From assembly GCF_000014965.1 (NCBI RefSeq), contig NC_008554.1, positions 4,824,001-4,888,000 on the forward strand: a stretch of 64,000 bases of DNA, read 5' to 3'. Source of the DNA: Syntrophobacter fumaroxidans MPOB (lineage in GTDB: Bacteria; Desulfobacterota; Syntrophobacteria; Syntrophobacterales; Syntrophobacteraceae). Of the stretch, positions 41,969 to 49,380 are shown piece after piece (within the stretch, counting starts at the first letter, position 1; each line of letters opens with the position of its first letter). The notes beneath the pieces are model-generated. The model saw only the letters and a program-made list of their open reading frames with translations, did no database searches and was not told the origin of the DNA. Both the position numbers and the translations under genes were made by a program.

Positions 41969-44900
41969 ATGTTGAGAGACAGTATCAGGGGAATAGTGCA
42001 GAATTTGTTGTGGATAATCCTTCTTGTGGGCACAACTGGATTCCATCCGCTTGTATCGCACGTTTCCGCCGCCGAGCTGTGCCAGTATCCCGACACGTGC
42101 AGCGGCATCACGTGGCCGGAGGACGGCGACTGGAAAGTAATGGGCACGGAAACCGAGCCCAACAACGATGCGGCGATCGGGGAGCAGATCCAGCTCGTCG
42201 GCGACGGCACGTGTCCCAACCTCTACTTTGTCAAGAAGAACAGCGGATCTCAGCCCTTCCTGTTTTTCCGCGTGAGGATGAACTACAGCGGCACCGTCGG
42301 CTCCGGGACATACGACGACACCGTTTGGGTGCATCTGCGAACCCCCGGCACGGATCCTCTCCCCCAGTACTCCCTGGCGTGGGATTCAGAGAGTGGTGAC
42401 TACACCACCCACGGGCTCGAATTCCAGGTGCCGGCAGCGGGGCAGACGGCGGCCGCGGGTTGGGACAGTTATACGAGCGATGACTACGACTGCAAAGAAA
42501 CCGGTGTCAACCCGAATTGCATCGTCAAAAAGTACCTGTGGGATATCGACGGAACGTCTGCGGGCACCTACACGGCGAGAAGCGAGGGTTTCGTCCGCAC
42601 CGTGGACGGGATTGCCTGCGGAGGCGGTACGTACACGTTTGTCGACATGGCGGTGAGCTGCGCCTATTTCCAGCGTGTGGGTGCCTATCAAGATTCTACC
42701 GTCCCCGACCTCTGCGCCAGCACGCTGTATATGATGCCGGCCACGCGGGAAGGCGCCAACGATCACAACCCCATTCAGCTTTTTACAAGCGGGGACATCG
42801 GCCGAGGGGTGAGCCTGACGGACCCGATCACGACTCCCATGTGGGGAAGCCCGACACAGGCCGTGGTTTCAGATTTCACCGCACACCTCCGGAACGGCCG
42901 GGTGGTTGTTATATGGGAGACGGCATCCGAGGTCCAGACCGCCGGATTCAATCTCTACCGCGTGGAGCCGCGCACCGGGGCTCGAACCCGGGTCAATGAC
43001 GGCCTTATTCCCGCGCTGCTCGGGGAACCTCAGGGAGGGAGATACTACGCCGCGGACCTGGATGCATCCCCGGGGAAGACACTCTCCTACGTGCTGGAGG
43101 AAATCGAATTCGGCGGGTCCCGCAGGATCTACGGTCCGTTTTCCGTCAAACCGGTCGTCGACGGGCCCGGCGCGGAATCGGACGGCATGCTGCCCGATGG
43201 ACAGAGCTATGCACGGCAAGGCAAGGTCCCGCCCACACGGGTCAAACGGGATGGAATTCCCGGTTTCAATGCCGGCGCGGATTTGAACCTTGCAGTTCCG
43301 GCCGGCAACACGCCCCGCTCCCTTAAGATCGGCGTCCGCGACCCCGGTCTCTACCGCCTGGATGCAACGGAGATTGCCGCCGCTCTGGGACTTCCCGTGA
43401 ACACCGTTCGAGGCTGCATCCGCGCTCGGCAAGTGATGCTTTCGAACAGGGGGCGCCGCGTCGCGACCATGGCCGGGGCGGACGGCGAATCGCTTTACTT
43501 CTACGGGGAAGGCATCCGGAGCATTTACACCGACGTCAACGTCTATTTTCTGAAGGTGGGGGCCGGGCTTCCGATGCGTTCGCTGCCGGCGCGGAGAATC
43601 GCATCGATCCCGCCCCGCACCGTTTTCACCGACCGGCTGCATGCGGAGCAGGACGTTCGGCTGTTCACGTCGCTGTTCCACGACCCGGAGAGCGACTTCT
43701 GGCTCTGGGAATACCTGGTGGCGGGAGACCCGTCGCTCCAGGCCGCTTCATTCGCCGTGAAAGCCGACGGCGCGGCGGGGGGAGGAACGCTCACGGTCAA
43801 CCTGCGGGGCATCACCGAAACCGGCGTGCACAACGAGCACCACGCGATCGTGAAGTTGAACGGAACGATCCTCGGGGAAGATTCCTGGACCGGAAGCGTT
43901 CCGCACAGCGTGACGTTGGGTGTGCCCTCGGAAGTCCTTCGGGACGGGGACAATTCGGTCGAGCTGATCGCCGTTCGCGACTCCGATGTGCCGTACAGCC
44001 TTTTTGCGCTCGACTCCCTGGACCTTTCCTACGAAAGGCGATGCAGGGCCGTGTCCGACCGGCTGCTGATTCGAAGCGACGCGGCGGGGCCCATCCTGGT
44101 CGAAGGGTTCTCCAGCTCCCGGATCCTGGTCCTGGACCTTGCCGTTCCGCGATTCCCGCGTATCCTCACCCCTGCGGCCACCGGAGGGGGCGCGGGGAAC
44201 GGTTGGGTGAAATTCACGTCCGAGGCCGCGGGCCGGCCCTATTTGACGGTCTGTCTTTCCGCTGCCGGAAAGCCCGCGTACCTTGGGCTTCGAACGTCGG
44301 CGGGTCTGAAGCGCAAAGCCGGGAAGGGGAGAGAATACATCGTCATCACTTCACCGGAACTCAGCGGGGCTGCCTCGTCCCTGGCCGACTACCGGCGCCG
44401 CTCCAAAGGGTTGACGACGCTGGTCGTCACCACCGAGCAGATTTACGACGCGTTTTCGTGGGGCATCGTCACCCCGTATGCGATTCGGGATTTCCTGGCG
44501 CAGGCGTCTTCCTGGAATCCCGCTCCGAAGTTCGTGGTGTTCGCCGGTGAGGGCAGCTTCGACTACAAGAATGTCAAGGGCTATCGCGATGCGCTGGTCC
44601 CGCCGCTCATGGCGGATACGCCCAACGGCCTGGCACCGTCGGATGCTCGGCTGGCAGATTTCGCCGGCGAGGACGGGCTCGCCGATGTGGCGCTCGGCCG
44701 TATCCCGGCAACCGACGCAAGCCAGCTCACAGCCTACGTGGCCAAGCTGGAACAGTACGAAGCGAGCCTTGGGGAACCATGGCGCGGCAGGGCCCTGCTG
44801 GTGGCCGACGACCCGGACGGCGGGGGCGACTTCCCGAGCGACAGCGACAGGATCGCTTCCCTCATGCCGAGTTGGCTCACCCGGGATAAGGTCTACCTCT

Positions 44901-45373
44901 CGACCATGTCCCCTTCGGCCGCGCGCTCCAAGCTTCTCGAAGCATTGAGTTCGGGAGTGCTCGCGATCAATTATATCGGACATTCCGCGGTGGACAGCCT
45001 TGCCCGGGAACGAATCCTCACCGCCTCGGACGTCCCCTCCATGACGAACGCTCCCCGATTGCCCGTGCTGTTCGGCATGACCTGCGTCGTCGGGCAGTTC
45101 GGCATCCCCGGTTACGACAGCCTTGCCGAGGCGCTGATCAAGCATCCGGCCGGAGGCGCCGTTGCGGTCTGGGCGCCGACGGGGATGGTGCAGAACCAGG
45201 AGTCGCTGGCGATTGACGAAGGTCTCTGGTGTGGCTTGGGCGGCATCGGCGGGGCCGCGCTGGGAGAGGTCATCGCCGAGGCCGGGCGCAATTACGCAAA
45301 CGGCGGGGGACATCGGTACATCCTCGAGACATTCGAACTGCTGGGAGATCCTGCCCTGGAGGTGAGGCCGTGA
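41969..45373 (+). CDS. Secreted C25 (gingipain-like) cysteine peptidase
   Basis: 1134 residues, GGGAGGGAG before the ATG, signal peptide to about residue 32. Order: N-terminal beta domain, fibronectin-III-like domain (VVSDFTAHLRNGRVVVIWET), further beta domains, then the C25 caspase-like domain from about 800 (YIVITSPEL, FVVFAGEGSFDYKN, INYIGHSAVDSL, FGMTCVVGQF), with likely His1005 and Cys1039 catalytic pair. No type IX sorting domain is visible. Its stop overlaps a GTG in the next gene's frame, so it is tied to the radical SAM peptide cluster and may cleave its leader or process its targets. Confidence 0.88.
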   Translation: MLRDSIRGIVQNLLWIILLVGTTGFHPLVSHVSAAELCQYPDTCSGITWPEDGDWKVMGTETEPNNDAAIGEQIQLVGDGTCPNLYFVKKNSGSQPFLFFRVRMNYSGTVGSGTYDDTVWVHLRTPGTDPLPQYSLAWDSESGDYTTHGLEFQVPAAGQTAAAGWDSYTSDDYDCKETGVNPNCIVKKYLWDIDGTSAGTYTARSEGFVRTVDGIACGGGTYTFVDMAVSCAYFQRVGAYQDSTVPDLCASTLYMMPATREGANDHNPIQLFTSGDIGRGVSLTDPITTPMWGSPTQAVVSDFTAHLRNGRVVVIWETASEVQTAGFNLYRVEPRTGARTRVNDGLIPALLGEPQGGRYYAADLDASPGKTLSYVLEEIEFGGSRRIYGPFSVKPVVDGPGAESDGMLPDGQSYARQGKVPPTRVKRDGIPGFNAGADLNLAVPAGNTPRSLKIGVRDPGLYRLDATEIAAALGLPVNTVRGCIRARQVMLSNRGRRVATMAGADGESLYFYGEGIRSIYTDVNVYFLKVGAGLPMRSLPARRIASIPPRTVFTDRLHAEQDVRLFTSLFHDPESDFWLWEYLVAGDPSLQAASFAVKADGAAGGGTLTVNLRGITETGVHNEHHAIVKLNGTILGEDSWTGSVPHSVTLGVPSEVLRDGDNSVELIAVRDSDVPYSLFALDSLDLSYERRCRAVSDRLLIRSDAAGPILVEGFSSSRILVLDLAVPRFPRILTPAATGGGAGNGWVKFTSEAAGRPYLTVCLSAAGKPAYLGLRTSAGLKRKAGKGREYIVITSPELSGAASSLADYRRRSKGLTTLVVTTEQIYDAFSWGIVTPYAIRDFLAQASSWNPAPKFVVFAGEGSFDYKNVKGYRDALVPPLMADTPNGLAPSDARLADFAGEDGLADVALGRIPATDASQLTAYVAKLEQYEASLGEPWRGRALLVADDPDGGGDFPSDSDRIASLMPSWLTRDKVYLSTMSPSAARSKLLEALSSGVLAINYIGHSAVDSLARERILTASDVPSMTNAPRLPVLFGMTCVVGQFGIPGYDSLAEALIKHPAGGAVAVWAPTGMVQNQESLAIDEGLWCGLGGIGGAALGEVIAEAGRNYANGGGHRYILETFELLGDPALEVRP

Positions 45374-45384
45374 CGGAAGGAAAA

Positions 45385-45657
45385 ATGCGTCGCCTGGACA
45401 ACATCGTTCGACGTGACATTCACGGCGAAGTTCTGCTGGTCCCCATCCGCGGCAGGTCGGCCGAGATGCAGAGGCTGTTCGTTTTGAACGAGGTGGGCGA
45501 TTTCATCTGGCGCCGGCTGGACGGCACGCATTCGCGCGACGATATTCTGCGCTTGCTCCAGGACCGTTATATCGTTCGGGCCCAGGATGCCGCCTCGGAC
45601 CTGGAAGAATTCCTGGGGCTGCTGAGCGCGGCCAACCTGGTCGAAGAGGTGCCATGA
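45385..45657 (+). CDS. PqqD-like RiPP recognition element protein, cluster 2
   Basis: 90 residues from the ATG at 45385 (GGAAGGA upstream); a GTG at 45370 overlapping the C25 stop is an alternative. Contains LLVPI-x-GRSAEMQRLFVLNEVGDFIWRRLDG, the PqqD pattern (LN-x2-G-x2-IW), and closes with a helix (DLEEFLGLLSAANLV). Binds the leader of the precursor for the radical SAM enzyme. Stop overlaps the next start (ATGA), as in cluster 1. About a quarter of its residues appear to match the cluster 1 protein by eye. Confidence 0.85.
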   Translation: MRRLDNIVRRDIHGEVLLVPIRGRSAEMQRLFVLNEVGDFIWRRLDGTHSRDDILRLLQDRYIVRAQDAASDLEEFLGLLSAANLVEEVP

Positions 45658-46751
45658 CAGTCGTGGACTGCCGTTCATCTCCCATTCCCGACGGTGCCGA
45701 ACACCTGCGCAAACTTGCGCGCATTGCCGTCGAACATCGGATTCCGCTGTTCGGAGCCTTCGATCTCACCTATCGATGCAATCTGAATTGCATTCACTGT
45801 TATCTTGGGCCGCACGATGGAGACCACGAAACGCTCGGGCCGGAAGCGGGCGCCGCCCGGATTCGCGACTTGTTGCGGCAGGCGGCGGAAGCAGGGTGCC
45901 TGTACGTTCTCCTGTCGGGGGGCGAACCGCTGCTCAGACCCGATTTCGAGTCGATCTACCGATACGCCCGGTCTCTGGGGCTGATCGTCACCGTGTTCAC
46001 CAACGCCTGCCTGATCGACGCACGGCATATTGAAATCTTCAGGGAGGTTCCCCCGTACCTGGTCGAGGTCAGCGTCTACGGGGCGACGCGCGGGACCTTC
46101 GAGAAAATCACCCGGGTGCCGGGATCCTTTGAACGGTGTCTGAGAGGCATCGGCAGACTGGTGGACGGCGGAATCCGGACGGGTCTCAAGACGATGATCA
46201 TGCGGAGCAACGTGCAGGAGATCCCCGCCGTGGAAGCGCTGGCGAAGCACTTCGGCACCGGGTTCCGGTTGGACCCGGTGGTTTGCCCTCGTTTGGACGG
46301 CACTCCCGCCCCTCTTGTCGAGCGGGTCGACCCGCGGCGTGCGGTGGAACTGGAACTGGCCGAAAAGGAGAGGATTTCGAGCTACAGAAAATACCTCGAA
46401 CGCGCCGCGGCGTTGTCGCCTCCGTCGGCATTGTATGAATGCGGTGCGGGTCGTGCTGCGTTTCACATCGATCCCGGGGGGGTGCTTCGCCCCTGTCTGA
46501 TGGTTCGCTCGCTTGCGTTCGATGCCCTTGCGGAAGGCTTCAGGGCGGCGCACGCAAGGGCCGGGGCGGCGATCTCCGGGCTGAGAGCGGTCAGAGGACA
46601 ACCGTGCTTTGAATGCGCGAAACGTCCGGTGTGCGGATACTGCCCGGGTTTGTTCGAGTTGGAAAACGCCTCGGCGAGCATACCGTCGGGATTTCTGTGC
46701 CAGTTGGGAACTCACCGGTTGCAGGTCCTGCAAGGCGATTCGAGCGCGTAG
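45654..46751 (+). CDS. Radical SAM/SPASM peptide maturase, cluster 2
   Basis: 365 residues. Radical SAM ligands Cys42, Cys46, Cys49 (CNLNCIHC), GGEP motif in VLLSGGEPLL. C-terminal SPASM region: CGAGRAAFHIDPGGVLRPCL and C-FEC-AKRPVC-GYC-PG. The opening GAFDLTYRCNLNC mirrors GAFELTGRCNLSC of cluster 1, so both belong to one subfamily. Predicted substrate: the 71-residue peptide at 46761, encoded after the enzyme rather than before it. Confidence 0.9.
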   Translation: MTVVDCRSSPIPDGAEHLRKLARIAVEHRIPLFGAFDLTYRCNLNCIHCYLGPHDGDHETLGPEAGAARIRDLLRQAAEAGCLYVLLSGGEPLLRPDFESIYRYARSLGLIVTVFTNACLIDARHIEIFREVPPYLVEVSVYGATRGTFEKITRVPGSFERCLRGIGRLVDGGIRTGLKTMIMRSNVQEIPAVEALAKHFGTGFRLDPVVCPRLDGTPAPLVERVDPRRAVELELAEKERISSYRKYLERAAALSPPSALYECGAGRAAFHIDPGGVLRPCLMVRSLAFDALAEGFRAAHARAGAAISGLRAVRGQPCFECAKRPVCGYCPGLFELENASASIPSGFLCQLGTHRLQVLQGDSSA

Positions 46752-46760
46752 GAGGAGAGG

Positions 46761-46976
46761 ATGAAAGACGATTTGATCGGCCGGACTCCCGGGCAGCCGT
46801 TTCCAGCGGATGCCCGGGACGCTCCGGCAAGGAAGGCTTATGAGAAACCGACCGTCTCCTTCATCGATCTGACCGTCGGGGAAGTTCTCGCCACGGGCTG
46901 CAAGACCGTGAGCGGAGGGTATGCGGCGACCACTTCGCCTTGCAGCGCAGGCAGTTGTTCCGGTGTCGGTTCATAG
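46761..46976 (+). CDS. RiPP precursor peptide, cluster 2
   Basis: 71 residues, AGGAGGAGAGG before the ATG. Leader of about 45 residues with ARKAYEKPTVSFIDLTVGE; YEKP is the Y-x-x-P motif also found in cluster 1 (YEPP). Core begins around TGCKTVSGG and holds three cysteines (C-x13-C-x4-C) with many Ser, Gly, Thr and Ala. Glu-x3-A-x-G-C resembles the junction LEERVLG-C of cluster 1. Thioether or C-C links by the enzyme at 45654 are likely. Other modification by the HPrK-like protein is possible. Confidence 0.8.
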   Translation: MKDDLIGRTPGQPFPADARDAPARKAYEKPTVSFIDLTVGEVLATGCKTVSGGYAATTSPCSAGSCSGVGS

Positions 46977-47034
46977 CCGGCGGGCCGACTCGGTTCCCAC
47001 ACCAACCCCGGCAAGAGTTGGTGAGGTTCGGAAA

Positions 47035-47934
47035 GTGATCGGCGGCCTCGAGGTGCGGGTTACGGCCGTCGGCTGCCGCATCGCGATCCCCGACGACCCC
47101 GCGTATCGGCCGTTTATCGATTTCGAGGGGCTCCGGACCGGTCCGCGCGGCGATATTTCGATACACGTCTTTGCCGATTCGACCCCAAGTGTCGAGGGAC
47201 TGCCAGAGGTATTCGACAACGACGAGACGTGGAAGATGTATCGAGCGGACGGGGGCTACGTTCTTTCCTTCAGCGGGAATGGACTTCCGCCTCGGGAGCA
47301 CATCCTCGTCCGGGCCGATTCCGGCACGCGCACGGTGAGCGTCCACTGCCTCGACGTCATGCCTGGAGCGCCGGAGGAACCGCCTCTTGTGTTCGATCCC
47401 GTCCGTTATCCGCTCGACCAGATCCTGCTCATGAACCACATGGCTTGCCGCGGCGGCATCATTGTTCATTCGGCGGGGTTTTCCCTGGACAGCGCGGGGT
47501 TGGTGTTTGCGGGAATGTCGGGGGCCGGGAAGAGCACCATGGCCCGAATCATTGCCGCCAATGCTCCGGAAGCGAAACCACTGAGCGACGACCGGATCGT
47601 GCTCCGCATGATGGAAGGTCGGTGGCGTGCTTACGGCACACCCTGGCCGGGCGAGGCGGGGGCGGCCGCGAGAGGCTGGGCGGAGCTTCGGGCGCTGTTT
47701 TTCCTGGCCAGGGATTCGGCCCATCGCGTGGAACCGTTGTCCCCCGCGCAGGCGCTCAAACGGCTTTTTCCCGTGGTTTCCTGCCCGTGGTACGATAGGG
47801 ATCGGCTGCCGGGAGTACTGGACACCTGCGAGCGCTTGGTCGCGCAAATTCCCTGCTTCGAGTTGCGTTTCGCACCGACACCCGGTGTCGTCACCTTGCT
47901 GCGCGACTTCGTTCTCCTCCGGCAGGTGGGCTGA
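47035..47934 (+). CDS. HPr-kinase-like protein of the peptide cluster
   Basis: 299 residues from the GTG at 47035 (GAGG 8 bases upstream); the open frame extends over the precursor gene but not plausibly. Walker A GMSGAGKST at 160-168, preceded by GGIIVHSAGFSL and followed by LSDDRIVLR, the HprK/PEP carboxykinase-like fold. Homologues occur in lasso and other RiPP clusters, where one phosphorylates a serine of the peptide. Here the Ser-rich core could be its substrate; this is inference. It lacks the HPr-binding loop region of true HprK. Confidence 0.75.
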   Translation: MIGGLEVRVTAVGCRIAIPDDPAYRPFIDFEGLRTGPRGDISIHVFADSTPSVEGLPEVFDNDETWKMYRADGGYVLSFSGNGLPPREHILVRADSGTRTVSVHCLDVMPGAPEEPPLVFDPVRYPLDQILLMNHMACRGGIIVHSAGFSLDSAGLVFAGMSGAGKSTMARIIAANAPEAKPLSDDRIVLRMMEGRWRAYGTPWPGEAGAAARGWAELRALFFLARDSAHRVEPLSPAQALKRLFPVVSCPWYDRDRLPGVLDTCERLVAQIPCFELRFAPTPGVVTLLRDFVLLRQVG

Positions 47935-48344
47935 CTCCCGCCGGATCGCGAGACTTCCCGACCCGCTTCTCGCCGGCTTTTCCCGGCCGGCGAAAGGTCG
48001 GCACGCCGCCGTTCGATCCCACGCGTCATTCCGGACCCCCACGAGGTCGCTATGGACCAGGAAAGCCGTCGGCACCCCCACCATGCCCGCGACCGGGGGC
48101 AGGGGATGCGTCTGCCTCGCCCGGTCGTCTTCGCACTCCAACCGTCGTCTGCGGACTTGCCAAAGAGTCACCATAGGTTATAAAAATGCCTGGCGGCCCG
48201 GAACGCCGTGCGCGGAGTCCGCGTAAAGAGGGGCGGGCCGGCGGGGATGACCGGCAAATATCTGTTTCAAACGGACGCCCGGAGTGTTATGGTTCGGCGG
48301 CAGCCTGATCGATTCCATTTTGCCCGTAACTGCGGGGAGTTATC
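47935..48344. other. Intergenic, no gene recognised
   Basis: About 410 bases. A stem TCGCCGGC with GCCGGCGA near 47967-47992 could end the peptide cluster, though no T-run follows. No transporter gene is present between the cluster and hypA. Confidence 0.4.
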
Positions 48345-48710
48345 GTGCACGAACTGTCCATCGCGCAGAGTCTTTTCGATATTGTCATGGAAGAAAGCCT
48401 GAAGCACGGCGTCACAAACGTGCGAGCGATCAAGCTGGAGGTCGGCGCCATGGCCGCCGTCGTCCCGGAGGCCCTGACGTTTTGTTTCGAGCTGGTGAGC
48501 AGGGACAGCATTGCCGAAGGGGCGCGGATCGAGATCGTGACCCTGCCGGTCGTTGCGCGGTGCGGCGAATGCGGCCTTGAATTCGAGGTCCGGGATCAAA
48601 TTTTCAGGTGTCCTCGGTGCGACGTCCCTGTGTCCGACCTGGTGAGCGGAAGAGAACTCTCGATCGTCAACATTGAAGGGGAAACAGGAGAAGAGGATGG
48701 CTCAGATTAA
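48345..48710 (+). CDS. hypA: Hydrogenase nickel insertion protein HypA
   Basis: 121 residues from the GTG at 48345 (GGGGAG upstream). Starts MHELSIAQSLFDIVMEE, with the nickel-binding MHE motif; zinc site Cys73, Cys76, Cys89, Cys92 (CGEC and CPRC). HypA passes nickel to Ni-Fe hydrogenase large subunits with HypB. First gene of the hyp operon; overlaps hypB by 14 bases. Confidence 0.95.
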   Translation: MHELSIAQSLFDIVMEESLKHGVTNVRAIKLEVGAMAAVVPEALTFCFELVSRDSIAEGARIEIVTLPVVARCGECGLEFEVRDQIFRCPRCDVPVSDLVSGRELSIVNIEGETGEEDGSD

Positions 48711-49374
48711 CGTTCCCGTGGTTCGCAATATCCTTCAGGCCAACGAACGGCTGGCGGCGGAAAATCGGAGACGGTTCGACGAGGCGGGCATATATGTGAT
48801 CAACCTCATGAGCTCACCCGGTGCCGGCAAGACGTCCCTCCTGGAGCGGACCATCGAAGGGCTCGCCGGCCGGGTGAAAATGGCCGTGATCGAAGGTGAC
48901 GTGCAGTCCTCGTTCGATGCCGAGCGGATTCAGCGCAAGGGAGTGCAGGCCGTGCAGATCAACACCGACGGCGGGTGCCACCTGGACGGCAACATGATCC
49001 AGATTGCGCTGGAAGCCATCGATCTGAAGGGTCTCGACCTGCTCATCATCGAAAACGTCGGGAACCTGGTCTGCCCCGCTGAATTCAATCTCGGAGAACA
49101 CGACAAGGTCATGATCCTGAGCGTTGCCGAAGGGGACGACAAGCCCTTGAAATACCCGCTCATGTTTCAGCTTTCCTCGGTGCTCCTGGTCAACAAGATC
49201 GATCTTCTCCCGTACATCGACTGCGATCCCGCCAAGATTCGGGAACAGGCCCTCCAGTTGAACGGCGCTCAGCGGATTTTCGAAGTTTCGTGCCGCACGG
49301 GCGAAGGCTTGCAGCCGTGGTTCGCATGGCTTCAGGACAAGATCCGCGAACGCAAAGCCCGGCGTTCGGGCTGA
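48697..49374 (+). CDS. hypB: Hydrogenase nickel incorporation GTPase HypB
   Basis: 225 residues; AGGAGAAGAGG before the ATG at 48697. P-loop SSPGAGKTSL at 39-48, GDVQSSFDAERI, the INTDGGCHLDG metal-site motif and NKIDLLPYI (guanine specificity). The His-rich N-terminal tail of some HypB proteins is absent. Drives nickel insertion by GTP hydrolysis. Confidence 0.95.
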   Translation: MAQINVPVVRNILQANERLAAENRRRFDEAGIYVINLMSSPGAGKTSLLERTIEGLAGRVKMAVIEGDVQSSFDAERIQRKGVQAVQINTDGGCHLDGNMIQIALEAIDLKGLDLLIIENVGNLVCPAEFNLGEHDKVMILSVAEGDDKPLKYPLMFQLSSVLLVNKIDLLPYIDCDPAKIREQALQLNGAQRIFEVSCRTGEGLQPWFAWLQDKIRERKARRSG

Positions 49375-49380
49375 CCGGTC

